A stretch of 64,000 bases of DNA from Aquabacterium soli (GCF_003933735.1 NZ_RSED01000004.1:239967-303966), one strand, 5' to 3'; positions 54,148-62,312 are shown, numbered from the stretch's first letter. Made by a program: numbers and translations. The notes: generated by a model from the letters alone, not told the origin.

Positions 54148-55424
54148 CCACCGCACTGCCCGGCTCCCCTTTTCTGGCCTACCGCGGCCCCGACCTGTAC
54201 CTGGAAGACGTGTCTCTGCAGGCCCTGGCCCGCACGCACGGCAGCCCGCTCTACGTGTACTCGCGACAGGCCATGCTGGCCGCCCTCGCGCCTTACCAGC
54301 GCGCCCTGAAAGGCCGCCAGCACCTGGTGTGCTACGCCGTCAAGGCCAATTCCAACATCGCGGTGCTGCAGACCTTCGCCCAGGCCGGTTGCGGGTTCGA
54401 CATCGTCTCATCGGGTGAACTGGCCCGCGTGCTGGCCGCCGGTGGCGATCCGGCCAAGGTGGTGTTCTCGGGTGTGGGCAAGACCCGGGCCGAGATGGCC
54501 GAGGCCCTGCAGGCCGGCGTGAAGTGCTTCAACGTGGAAAGCACAGCCGAACTGGAGGTGCTGTCCGAGGTGGCTACAGGCCTGAAACTCACAGCGCGCA
54601 TCAGCCTGCGCGTGAACCCCGACGTGGACGCCGGCACGCACCCCTACATCTCCACTGGCTTGAAAGGCAACAAGTTCGGCATCGCGCATGAACTGGCCGT
54701 GCAGACCTACTTGCGCGCCGCCTCGCTGCCCGGCATCGAGGTGGTGGGCATCGACTGCCACATCGGCTCGCAGATCACCGACACCGCGCCCTACCTCGAT
54801 GCGCTGGACCGGGTGCTGGACCTGGTGGAGGCCATCGAAGCCGCTGGCGTGCGCATCCACCACCTGGACCTGGGCGGCGGCCTGGGCATCACCTACACCG
54901 ACGAAACACCCCCCTCGGCCGAGGTGCTGATCGGCCTGTTGCTGGCCAAGATCGATGCACGCGGCCACGGCCATCGCGAGGTGATGTTCGAGCCGGGCCG
55001 CTCGCTGGTGGGCAACGCCGGCGTGCTGCTGACCGAGGTGATGTTCCTCAAGCCAGGCGAGCACAAGAACTTCTGCGTGGTGGACGCCGCCATGAACGAC
55101 CTGATGCGCCCGGCGCTGTACGAGGCCTACATGGGCATCGTGAACGTGCAGCAGCGCACCGAACCCGCCGTGTTATGGGATGTGGTGGGACCAGTGTGCG
55201 AATCGGGCGACTGGCTGGGGCGGGATCGCGCGCTGAGTACGCAGCCGGGCGATGTGCTGGCCGTGTTGTCGGCTGGCGCCTATGGCATGACCATGGCCAG
55301 CAACTACAACACGCGTGGGCGTGCGGCCGAGGTGATGGTGGATGGCTCACAGGTGTGGGTGATCCGCGAGCGGGAAGCTGTGAGCGATCTGTTCAAGCAG
55401 GAGCGTTTGCTGCAAGCGACGTGA
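54144..55424 (+). CDS. lysA: diaminopimelate decarboxylase
   Basis: PLP-dependent enzyme that makes L-lysine from meso-diaminopimelate. It has 426 residues. The PLP lysine is in CYAVKANSN near residue 69, and the alanine-racemase-fold barrel and C-terminal domain motifs are visible: HIGSQITD, GGGLGITY, EPGRSLVGNAG, GPVCESGDWL. It overlaps lptM by 4 bases, so the two are co-translated. A strong bidirectional terminator follows. Confidence 0.96.
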   Translation: MTTALPGSPFLAYRGPDLYLEDVSLQALARTHGSPLYVYSRQAMLAALAPYQRALKGRQHLVCYAVKANSNIAVLQTFAQAGCGFDIVSSGELARVLAAGGDPAKVVFSGVGKTRAEMAEALQAGVKCFNVESTAELEVLSEVATGLKLTARISLRVNPDVDAGTHPYISTGLKGNKFGIAHELAVQTYLRAASLPGIEVVGIDCHIGSQITDTAPYLDALDRVLDLVEAIEAAGVRIHHLDLGGGLGITYTDETPPSAEVLIGLLLAKIDARGHGHREVMFEPGRSLVGNAGVLLTEVMFLKPGEHKNFCVVDAAMNDLMRPALYEAYMGIVNVQQRTEPAVLWDVVGPVCESGDWLGRDRALSTQPGDVLAVLSAGAYGMTMASNYNTRGRAAEVMVDGSQVWVIREREAVSDLFKQERLLQAT

Positions 55425-55496
55425 GCCCGGAGTCGGGGCCCCGTGGCTGAACGAGGGCTCGGAGCCTGCTCCCCACCCGCCACCGGACGCCCATGA

Positions 55497-55524
55497 AAAA
55501 AACCGCCCCGAGGGGCGGTTTTGT
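55497..55524. terminator. bidirectional rho-independent terminator
   Basis: Nine-bp stem AACCGCCCC-GA-GGGGCGGTT flanked by A-run and T-run. It serves lysA on the plus strand and the first porin gene on the minus strand. Confidence 0.9.
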
Positions 55525-55544
55525 TGGACTGATCAGAGAAGGGA

Positions 55545-56882
55545 TCAGAACTGGTGACGGATACCGATAGCTACCACCTTGGTGGTAGCGTCGACGTTGG
55601 CACCGCCGCCCGAGAAGAACGGCGTTTCCAGCGAACCGAAACCGGTCAGCAGGGGCAGCGGGCCGCCGCCGACCAAGCCACCACCCTGGGCGGGACCGCG
55701 ACCACTTGATGCCAAGTTACCCGGATCATCCTTTGCGTAACCAGCTCGGATATACAGCTTGGTGCGCTTGGAGAAGTTGTAGTCGCCGATCAGCATCAGC
55801 GAGGTGTCCTTGCCTTCTGTGAAGTTGCTGAACTTCGACTGTGCGAACTGCGCACCAACCGCGAAGTTGCCAATCGGATGCTTCACGCCCAGAGCCCACG
55901 TATTGATCTTCGGGCCTGCGTTGTTGCCGTCGTCATTGGTGAACTTGCCATGGTGGAAGATACCCGACAGGATCGTGCCTGCACCAGGGATCGTGTACTT
56001 GGCGCCGAGCGCATAGGCTTCATACTTGTCCAAGTCAGCCCAAATGATCGGACCCGTGATCAGTTGAGCATTGCCGAACTTGTTGGAGTGGTACGAACCG
56101 TTGATCAGGAAGCCAGGGTCGAACGCGTAGTTCACGAACAAGCCGAGCGACTGGCCACGGTTGCCGGAGTCAGCCACCTCGTTGCCGGCAGTGTTCCCGC
56201 CCAGGATCTGGCCGCTGGTCGATGTGTAAGAGCCGTTGGCCAAACGAGAAGACGAAACTGTACGGTCTACGCCAGCGTTGGTCGCGTAGGACAAAGCTGC
56301 CGTCAGGCCACCGGTCTTCAGCCAGTAGCTGATCTGGTTGTCCTGGCGAACCTGCAGGTTGTTCACGATCAGGCCCGAACCCTGGATGTCAGCACCACCC
56401 AAGGCTTCGATGGTGGTGAAAGCGAAGGTGAAGAACATGGGGGCGTACTGGCGGCCCAGGCGAACTTCACCGCCCGGCGTGGTCAGGCCCACATAGGCTT
56501 GACGACCCCACATGCGGTTGTCCTGACCGCTCTGCGCGCCGACGTCGAGCTGGAACTGGCCTTCCAGCACGAAGTTGCCCTTATAGCCGCCGCCCAGGTC
56601 TTCAACACCGCGGAAGCCCAGGGCATTGACCGAAGAAATACTCGATGACAGACGCGTCACGTTGCTCTTGGTGGTGAACCCAGCTGCCAAGGCATTACCA
56701 ACAGCAGGCGGGAGCGCCGGATTCACCGCAAAGCCAGTCGCATCGCCCTGACCTTTGCGAACGTTGTCCACACCAATGTCGATGTTGCCGTAAATGGTCA
56801 GGCTGGATTGTGCGAAAGCAGCGCTGGCGCCGAAAGTTGCCAAGGCCAGCAGCGCGGCCTTGGTCAGTGCGGTTTTTTTCAT
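55545..56882 (-). CDS. general bacterial porin (Gram-negative porin family 4), larger copy
   Basis: Outer-membrane beta-barrel porin of 445 residues, probably a trimer; lets small solutes into the periplasm. The signal peptide is MKKTALTKAALLALATFGAS...AFA, followed by SSLTIYGNIDIGVDN. The L3-like and strand motifs LGFRGVEDLGGGYKGNFVLEGQF, MWGRQAYVGLTTPGGEVRLGRQYAP are typical of burkholderial porins. It ends in GIRHQF, with the C-terminal Phe needed for BAM recognition. It is larger than the next copy by about 80 residues, mostly in loops. AGGAG lies 5 nt before the ATG. A CCCCC/GGGGG hairpin just upstream may fold in the leader. Confidence 0.93.
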   Translation of the reverse strand: MKKTALTKAALLALATFGASAAFAQSSLTIYGNIDIGVDNVRKGQGDATGFAVNPALPPAVGNALAAGFTTKSNVTRLSSSISSVNALGFRGVEDLGGGYKGNFVLEGQFQLDVGAQSGQDNRMWGRQAYVGLTTPGGEVRLGRQYAPMFFTFAFTTIEALGGADIQGSGLIVNNLQVRQDNQISYWLKTGGLTAALSYATNAGVDRTVSSSRLANGSYTSTSGQILGGNTAGNEVADSGNRGQSLGLFVNYAFDPGFLINGSYHSNKFGNAQLITGPIIWADLDKYEAYALGAKYTIPGAGTILSGIFHHGKFTNDDGNNAGPKINTWALGVKHPIGNFAVGAQFAQSKFSNFTEGKDTSLMLIGDYNFSKRTKLYIRAGYAKDDPGNLASSGRGPAQGGGLVGGGPLPLLTGFGSLETPFFSGGGANVDATTKVVAIGIRHQF

Positions 56883-56900
56883 GAGGGCTCCTGTGAACAA

Positions 56901-56916
56901 CCCCCTTGAATGGGGG
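56901..56916 (-). other. hairpin in the 5' leader of the larger porin gene
   Basis: CCCCC-ATTCAA-GGGGG on the minus strand ends 18 nt before the porin ATG and just before the Shine-Dalgarno; a second 5-bp hairpin with a TTCC/GGAA loop is at 56956-56969. They may stabilise or regulate the porin message. No known sRNA-binding element can be named. Confidence 0.3.
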
Positions 56917-57020
56917 ACGGACAAATTGTTGCCTCACCCCGTTTCACACCCATCCCGGGTTTCCACCCGATGTCGCAACAACACAACAATTCAAATGTTT
57001 GAAACGGACATAGAAATAAG

Positions 57021-57044
57021 AAAAGGGGCCAGAAGGCCCCTTTT
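57021..57044 (-). terminator. rho-independent terminator of the smaller porin gene
   Basis: Perfect 10-bp stem AAAAGGGGCC-AGAA-GGCCCCTTTT, 31 bp after the porin stop, with a T-run on the minus strand. Confidence 0.85.
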
Positions 57045-57074
57045 CAAACGAGAAACGATTGTTTCTTGTTTCGA

Positions 57075-58163
57075 TCAGAACGAGTGGCGCACGCCGATGG
57101 CGAAGCCACGGCCAGCCTTGTCGCCAGCGACGGGAACAGCACCCGTGCCAGCACCGTTCACGCTGGCCACGTTCAGGCCCGCCGTACCGGCGGGGCTGTC
57201 GTTGTCCACGTTCGTGAACAGGCCGTACACGGCAGTACGCTTGGACAGGGTGTAGACGCCCTTGACGGCCACGATGGTGGCTTCACGGTCGTTGGTGAAG
57301 TTCACGCCGTCCACCTTGGAAACGCCAGCGCTAAGGTTGAAGTTCGCACCGATGGGCACGCCCACCTTGATGCCGTACACGTTGCGCTTGTCGTATGTAG
57401 CCTGGTTGGCTGCCTTGACGATCTCGCTGTCATCCGATTCGTAGTAACCGGTCAGCTTGGCCGCACCAAAGTCATAAGACGCAAACAGCAGGTAGCCTTC
57501 GTCAGTGCTGGCACCAACGCCCGGCGTGGCGGGCACGGTTTGACGATCAACGTTGATGTAGGCAGCGCCGATCGCAAACGGACCAGCCAGGTATTGAGCG
57601 CTCAGGCCCCAAGCCTTGCCATCGTCGTTGTCGGCGACTTCTTCACCGTTGGCGCGCGTGGCGTACTGAGCAGCCAGCGACAGGCCGTCCACAAACTTCG
57701 GCAGGAAGTAAGTGATGCCGTTGTTGACGCGACGATAGGTGTCACCAGAGAAGGTGCCAGCGATCTTCAGGTCGTCGTAAGGCTGGGCGCCCAGGACGTT
57801 GGTGTTGCCAGCGATGGAACCAATCAGGGAATCCTGACGGCCGATGCGCACTTCACCGAAACCACCTTCCAGACCCAACCATGCCGAGCGACCCCAGAAA
57901 GCCGAGTCTTGAGCACCGGTGTCGGTCTTCAGACCGGCTTCGAGGGTGAACTTACCCTTCAGGCCGCCGCCCAGGTCTTCAATGCCACGGAAGCCCACAC
58001 GCGAAGTGGCCAGGTTGTCGGAAGAGACGCGGGTCACGGAATCCGTGCCCTTGATGTTTTCCAGCGAAGCATCCACCACGCCGTAGATGGTCACGGACGA
58101 TTGAGCCAAAGCGGAAGTCGACACGGCAGCCAGAGCAGCCAGAGCCAGAACGGTCTTTTTCAT
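57075..58163 (-). CDS. general bacterial porin (Gram-negative porin family 4), smaller copy
   Basis: Outer-membrane porin of 362 residues, the usual length for burkholderial porins. Signal peptide MKKTVLALAALAAVSTSALA, then QSSVTIYGVVDASLEN. Strand motifs VGFRGIEDLGGGLKGKFTLE and WLGLEGGFGEVRIGRQDS; the C-terminus is GVRHSF with final Phe. GGAG lies 8 nt before the ATG. The two porins are tandem paralogs on the same strand but each has its own terminator, so they are likely regulated separately. Confidence 0.94.
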   Translation of the reverse strand: MKKTVLALAALAAVSTSALAQSSVTIYGVVDASLENIKGTDSVTRVSSDNLATSRVGFRGIEDLGGGLKGKFTLEAGLKTDTGAQDSAFWGRSAWLGLEGGFGEVRIGRQDSLIGSIAGNTNVLGAQPYDDLKIAGTFSGDTYRRVNNGITYFLPKFVDGLSLAAQYATRANGEEVADNDDGKAWGLSAQYLAGPFAIGAAYINVDRQTVPATPGVGASTDEGYLLFASYDFGAAKLTGYYESDDSEIVKAANQATYDKRNVYGIKVGVPIGANFNLSAGVSKVDGVNFTNDREATIVAVKGVYTLSKRTAVYGLFTNVDNDSPAGTAGLNVASVNGAGTGAVPVAGDKAGRGFAIGVRHSF

Positions 58164-58417
58164 TGAATTTCTCCAAAATCATTGCAAGTTCAGTGCGCTT
58201 CGGGCCGCGAGCCCTCGGCGTCTGACGTGAGTATCAGCAGGCCCCCGACGGGTGTCCAAAGAAGGTTTGCGCATACCGAAGTCCGGAAAAATCACAAACC
58301 TGTCCTATGAACCGCCTGGAACCGGCTGCTGACAGAGGTGGATTGCAACAGGCTTTCGCGATTTCTTTTGTGACAACCCTGCCGGATGCTATGGTCCTCC
58401 TGGATTATTGTTGCCTT

Positions 58418-58445
58418 CTGACAACAGGATAAGACCTGTGATAAT
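58418..58445 (+). promoter_or_regulatory. candidate leaderless ruvB promoter
   Basis: CTGACA (58418-58423), a 16-nt spacer and GATAAT (58440-58445) match sigma70 at 5 of 6 positions each. The -10 ends 6 nt before the ruvB ATG, so the message would start at the codon. No Shine-Dalgarno is present. The rest of the 288-bp gap 58164-58451 shows no other named feature. Confidence 0.55.
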
Positions 58446-58447
58446 CA

Positions 58448-58463
58448 CTGTATGAGTATCCAG
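58448..58463 (+). promoter_or_regulatory. LexA-like box over the ruvB start
   Basis: CTGT-ATGAGTAT-CCAG differs from the LexA consensus CTGT-N8-ACAG by one base and covers the inferred transcription start and the ATG. ruvB is a classic SOS gene, which supports the call. Confidence 0.4.
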
Positions 58464-59537
58464 ACCGATGACCTGTCGCCCCGGCGCTCAAGTCCTGCCC
58501 GAGCCCCGGCGGAGGTAGAGCGCGTGATCGGTGGAAGCGTGGCTTCTCCACAGGAAGATGTGCTGGAAAGGGCCCTGCGCCCCAAGGATCTGGACACTTA
58601 CGTCGGGCAGACCAAGGCACGCGAGCAGCTAGAGATCTTCATCAGGGCGGCCAAAAATCGCTCCGAGGCGCTGGACCACGTGCTGCTGTTCGGCCCGCCC
58701 GGGCTGGGCAAAACCACGCTCAGCCACATCGTGGCCAATGAACTGGGCGTGAACCTTCGGCAGACCTCCGGACCGGTTCTGGAGAAGCCCAAGGACCTGG
58801 CCGCCATTCTGACCAACCTGGAGCGCAACGATGTGCTCTTCATTGATGAGATCCACCGCCTGAGCCCGGTGGTCGAAGAGATCCTCTACCCTGCCCTGGA
58901 GGATTACCAGATCGACATCATGATCGGTGAGGGGCCGGCCGCGCGCTCCATCAAGCTGGATCTGCAGCCCTTCACGCTGGTGGGCGCCACCACCCGCGCC
59001 GGCATGCTCACCAACCCGTTGCGCGACCGTTTCGGCATCGTCGCCCGGCTGGAGTTCTACACATCCGAAGAGCTGACGCGCATCGTCACGCGCTCGGCGG
59101 GCCTGCTGGGCGCCCCGATCGACGCCGAGGGCGCGCTGGAGGTGGCCCGCAGGTCACGGGGTACGCCTCGGATTGCCAATCGCTTGTTGCGCCGCGTTCG
59201 GGACTATGCCGAGGTGAAAGGCTCGGGGCGCATCACGCGCGAGATGGCCGACCTGGCCCTGGCCATGCTGGATGTCGACCCGCTGGGCTTCGACGTGATG
59301 GACCGCAAGCTGCTGGACGCGATCATCCACCGTTTCGATGGCGGCCCGGTGGGCCTGGACAACGTGGCCGCCGCCATCGGCGAAGAGCGGGACACCATCG
59401 AGGACGTGATCGAGCCCTATCTGATCCAGCAGGGCTTTTTGCAACGCACGCCGCGTGGGCGCATCGCCACGGCGCAGGCGTTCCGTCATTTCGGGCTGAC
59501 GCCCCCGTCGGACAACGTCCAGGGCGGGCTGATCTGA
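58452..59537 (+). CDS. ruvB: Holliday junction branch-migration ATPase RuvB
   Basis: AAA+ motor of the RuvAB complex that moves Holliday junctions in recombinational repair. It has 361 residues with an N-terminal extension of about 30. Walker [10 protein letters not shown] is at residues 81-89, Walker [11 protein letters not shown] near 131-140, the sensor [10 protein letters not shown] near 180, and the C-terminal winged helix reads [20 protein letters not shown]. ruvA and ruvC are not adjacent. There is no Shine-Dalgarno before the ATG (see promoter). Confidence 0.97.
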   Translation: MSIQTDDLSPRRSSPARAPAEVERVIGGSVASPQEDVLERALRPKDLDTYVGQTKAREQLEIFIRAAKNRSEALDHVLLFGPPGLGKTTLSHIVANELGVNLRQTSGPVLEKPKDLAAILTNLERNDVLFIDEIHRLSPVVEEILYPALEDYQIDIMIGEGPAARSIKLDLQPFTLVGATTRAGMLTNPLRDRFGIVARLEFYTSEELTRIVTRSAGLLGAPIDAEGALEVARRSRGTPRIANRLLRRVRDYAEVKGSGRITREMADLALAMLDVDPLGFDVMDRKLLDAIIHRFDGGPVGLDNVAAAIGEERDTIEDVIEPYLIQQGFLQRTPRGRIATAQAFRHFGLTPPSDNVQGGLI

Positions 59538-59560
59538 ACCCACTCTATATATAGACATGC

Positions 59561-59587
59561 AAAGAGGCCCCGAGGGGCCTCTTTTTT
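59561..59587 (+). terminator. rho-independent terminator of ruvB
   Basis: Eleven-bp stem AAAGAGGCCCC-GA-GGGGCCTCTTT followed by a T-run on the plus strand, 24 bp after the ruvB stop. It may also stop tusA transcripts weakly. Confidence 0.9.
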
Positions 59588-59619
59588 TCACGTGCATCGC
59601 GGCGGCGGGCTGAGGCGGC

Positions 59620-59859
59620 TCAGCGGCGGCGCAGCACGTGGATGAACTCGTCCTGCCCACCGATCTGGCTGGCCTGCTGGTCGACCAGGTCATTGCCGGT
59701 CTGGCGGGCAAAGGCCTGGAAATCACGCACGGATCCCGGATCGGTCGCGATCACGCGCAGCAACTCGCCGCTCTGCATGCCTGACAGGGCCTTCTTGGCC
59801 TTGAGGATGGGCAGCGGGCAGGTCAGGCCCCGGGTGTCGAGTTCCGTTTGAGCGTCCAT
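59620..59859 (-). CDS. tusA: sulfur carrier protein TusA/SirA family
   Basis: Small sulfur-transfer protein of 79 residues; TusA accepts persulfide from IscS and passes it on for tRNA thiolation and other sulfur paths. The active motif CPLPILKAKKAL with the Cys-Pro-x-Pro is at about residues 14-25. It lies 41 bp downstream of cysM on the same strand. Other TusA-like proteins act in sulfur oxidation, so the exact partner is uncertain. Confidence 0.9.
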   Translation of the reverse strand: MDAQTELDTRGLTCPLPILKAKKALSGMQSGELLRVIATDPGSVRDFQAFARQTGNDLVDQQASQIGGQDEFIHVLRRR

Positions 59860-59900
59860 GTGGTGTCCCTTGCTTCTTGGGGCTGATTGTAGCGGCGGCC

Positions 59901-60806
59901 TCAGGCCGGGAACACGCCGGTGGACAGGTAGCGGTCACCCCGGTCGCACACCACGAAGACGATGGTCGCGTTGCTGAGCGTGCGGGCCAGCTGCAAGGCG
60001 GCCCAGCAGGCGCCGGCTGCAGAAATGCCGCAGAACAGCCCTTCTTCGCGCGCCAGGCGGCGGGCCATGTCTTCGGCATCCGCCTGCCCGACCAGGATCA
60101 GCTCATCCACCGTGCTCGGGTCGTAGATCTTGGGCAGGTAGGCCTCGGGCCACTTGCGGATGCCTGGGATGCGCGAGCCCTCTGACGGCTGGGCGCCCAC
60201 GATGCGCACCGCCGGGTTGCGCTCTTTCAGGTAGCGGGATGTGCCGGTGATGGTGCCGGTGGTGCCCATGGCGCTGACGAAATGGGTCACCTCGCCACCA
60301 GTGTCCGTCCAGATCTCGGGGCCGGTGGTCTCGTAATGGATGCGCGGGTTGTCGGGGTTGGCGAACTGGTCGAGCACCACGCCCTTGCCTTCGCGCACCA
60401 TCTGGTCGGACAGATCCCGCGCGTACTCCATGCCGCCGCTCTTGGGCGTGAGGATCAGCTCGGCGCCGAAGGCCTTCATGGTCTGGGCGCGCTCGATACT
60501 GAGATCTTCCGGCATGATCAGCACCATGCGGTAGCCGCGGATGGCGGCGGCCATGGCCAGGGCGATGCCGGTGTTGCCGGAGGTGGCTTCGATGAGGGTG
60601 TCGCCGGGCTTGATGTCGCCGCGCTCTTCGGCGCGGCGGATCATGCTGGCGGCGGGGCGGTCCTTGACGGAGCCGGCCGGGTTGTTGCCTTCCAGCTTGG
60701 CGAGCAGCACATTGCCGCGCTCGGCGTTGTCGGCCCCGGGCAGGCGCTGCAGGCGCACCAGGGGCGTCTTGCCGATGACGTCTTCGAGCGTTGGGTAATT
60801 CATCAT
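59901..60806 (-). CDS. cysM: cysteine synthase B (O-acetylserine/O-phosphoserine sulfhydrylase)
   Basis: PLP enzyme making cysteine from O-acetylserine and sulfide or thiosulfate. It has 301 residues. The PLP lysine is in NPAGSVKDRPA near residue 47, the phosphate loop EATSGNTGIAL near 73-83, and the C-terminal GISAAGACWAAL near 262. The length and the CysM-type N-terminus (YPTLEDVIGKTPLVRLQRL) favour CysM over CysK. Two ATG codons are adjacent (60806 and 60803); no clear Shine-Dalgarno. The linked tusA suggests a shared sulfur theme. Confidence 0.95.
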   Translation of the reverse strand: MMNYPTLEDVIGKTPLVRLQRLPGADNAERGNVLLAKLEGNNPAGSVKDRPAASMIRRAEERGDIKPGDTLIEATSGNTGIALAMAAAIRGYRMVLIMPEDLSIERAQTMKAFGAELILTPKSGGMEYARDLSDQMVREGKGVVLDQFANPDNPRIHYETTGPEIWTDTGGEVTHFVSAMGTTGTITGTSRYLKERNPAVRIVGAQPSEGSRIPGIRKWPEAYLPKIYDPSTVDELILVGQADAEDMARRLAREEGLFCGISAAGACWAALQLARTLSNATIVFVVCDRGDRYLSTGVFPA

Positions 60807-60925
60807 CCCGCTATTGTGTCAGGCGTTGAAACCCGGTGCGGGGCAGCGGCCAAGAGCCGCGCAAGGCGTTCAGGGCCGAAAGCCCACCTTGTTGTCCGCC
60901 ATGGCGGAGGCCACGCATGTGTGGC

Positions 60926-61010
60926 TGGTGCCCCGGGCCGGACTCGAACCGGCACTCCTTGCGGAACCGGATTTTGAATCCGGCGCGTCTACCAATTTCA
61001 CCACCAGGGC
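60926..61010 (-). tRNA. tRNA-Leu (anticodon CAA)
   Basis: An 85-nt tRNA with CCA encoded. On the minus strand the acceptor stem GCCCTGG pairs with CCGGGGC (one G-U pair), the anticodon loop TTCAAAA carries CAA, the variable arm is long as in class II tRNAs, and the T loop is GTTCGAGTC. It reads UUG leucine codons. Confidence 0.95.
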
Positions 61011-61082
61011 ACTGGTCTGGAAAGACGGAAATGTTAGCACAGGGGCGGCGCCCTGCCTGCCGACCACCTGCCGGGTCTGGCC

Positions 61083-61826
61083 TCAGGCAGGCGCAGCGGC
61101 GAACAGGTAGCCCTTGCCACGCACCGTCTGGATCAGCGCCGGCTGGCGTGGATCGTCGCCCAGTTTGTGGCGCAGGCGCGAGACCAGCAGGTCGATGCTG
61201 CGCTCGAAGGCGTCGACACCGCGCCCGCGCGCCTCGTCCATCAGGCGGTCGCGCGTGAAGACCTGGTGCGGCTGGTTGAGGAAGGTGAGCAGCAGGCGGT
61301 ATTCGGCGTTGGACAGCACCACATCGGCCTCCGGGCTGCTCAGGCTCTGGCGGCGGGTATCGAGCTGCCAGTGGCCGAAACGGATGTTGTCGGCTGCCAG
61401 GGGGCGATCCGGTCTGTGTTGGGAGGGCTGCTGCTGGATGACGCGGCGGCGCCGCAAGGCATGGATGCGAGCGGCCAGTTCGCGGCGTTCGATGGGCTCG
61501 CTCATGCAGTCGTCGGCACCGCGCTCAAGCAGGTCGGCACGTTCGATGGCGGACACGGCAGGCAGCAACGCGATGGCGGGCAGACCATGCTGGCGCGCCT
61601 GTCGCAGGCAGTAGTGCAGTTCGGGCTGGTCGGCATCGAACGCGAAGAGCAGCAGCACGCCGTCGAGGCCGGCGCGGCGCATCATCGGCAGGTCGAGCGA
61701 CGCCAGATCGTGCACAGGGCGTGGCGCCAGGTTGAAGTTGCGCAAGTAGTCGAGCATGGCCTGCCGATCCTGGACATCGCATCCAGGCCGTTGGTCCAGC
61801 CACCACACCGACGTCGCCCCATTCAT
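61083..61826 (-). CDS. OmpR/PhoB-type regulator with degenerate (non-phosphorylatable) receiver
   Basis: A 247-residue protein with a receiver-like N-terminal domain (about 1-115) and a winged-helix DNA-binding domain of the OmpR type (about 150-245: RLLLTFLNQPHQVFTRDRL, SRLRHKLGDDPR, TVRGKGYLF). The receiver has lost its active residues: the acidic pair is gone (WWLDQRPG), the phospho-acceptor position in LDGVLLLFAFDA is Leu, the Thr is lost (LLPAVSA), and the conserved Lys is Glu in MSEPIE. So it probably works without phosphorylation or by another signal. ATG 61826 was chosen, because AGGAG lies 6 nt before it. No kinase gene is adjacent; it is divergent from an EF-hand microprotein gene. 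Confidence 0.87.
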   Translation of the reverse strand: MNGATSVWWLDQRPGCDVQDRQAMLDYLRNFNLAPRPVHDLASLDLPMMRRAGLDGVLLLFAFDADQPELHYCLRQARQHGLPAIALLPAVSAIERADLLERGADDCMSEPIERRELAARIHALRRRRVIQQQPSQHRPDRPLAADNIRFGHWQLDTRRQSLSSPEADVVLSNAEYRLLLTFLNQPHQVFTRDRLMDEARGRGVDAFERSIDLLVSRLRHKLGDDPRQPALIQTVRGKGYLFAAAPA

Positions 61827-61874
61827 CAACCGCTCCTGCGCGGCCCACGCCGCATCAGGGATCAAGCTTAGGCG

Positions 61875-62031
61875 CGGCTCCTGCTTCTGAATGGGCTGAA
61901 TTGGTGGCCTTTGCCACACCTGATGCACCTGGCGAAATCCGCGTGAAGCACCGTGTGAAGCCATGCGCAGGAGCCGATACAAACACGACACACGCCGTAT
62001 ACACAACGGACCGAGAATCACCATCGGCTCC
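61875..62031. repeat. three CGGCTCC elements in the divergent intergenic region
   Basis: CGGCTCCTGC at 61875-61884, its exact 10-nt inverse GCAGGAGCCG at 61967-61976, and ATCGGCTCC at 62023-62031, which pairs over 9 nt with the second copy (61970-61978). They flank a TATACA hexamer (61998-62003) that may be the -10 for the EF-hand gene. The arrangement suggests binding sites for the neighbouring winged-helix regulator. Confidence 0.4.
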
Positions 62032-62081
62032 CATGGTGGGTGCGGGTGTCCACATGGACGCAGAGAGACGAAGGAACAAGC

Positions 62082-62279
62082 ATGACGAACTGGTCGAACA
62101 TGACCATGGACATCGACAGCAGCGGCGACCTGAGCGCCGACGATGTCAGCGCGTTCGAAGAGAAGATGAAGACGCTGTTCTCGCGCCTGCAGCAGATGGG
62201 CAGCGCGGAGTACCTGTCGGTGGCAAGCGCCGGGTCCACCACCCAGACCAACGACGCCAACCTGAACTTGTCGGCCTGA
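62082..62279 (+). CDS. 65-residue acidic single EF-hand protein
   Basis: A small acidic cytoplasmic protein, no signal peptide, no membrane segment. Residues 10-21 form a canonical EF-hand loop: Asp10 (X), Asp12 (Y), Ser14 (Z), Gly15, Asp16 (-Y), Leu17, Ser18 (-X) and Asp21 (-Z). It is followed by a helix (DDVSAFEEKMKTLFSRLQQM). The C-terminal 25 residues are Ser/Ala/Asn/Thr rich. AAGGA lies 6 nt before ATG 62082, which supports real translation. I recognise no family. It is divergent from the degenerate OmpR-type regulator, so it may be its target or partner. Confidence 0.65.
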   Translation: MTNWSNMTMDIDSSGDLSADDVSAFEEKMKTLFSRLQQMGSAEYLSVASAGSTTQTNDANLNLSA

Positions 62280-62312
62280 GTGGCGCCGCGGCGGCCCAAC
62301 ACCGCGCGCCGT

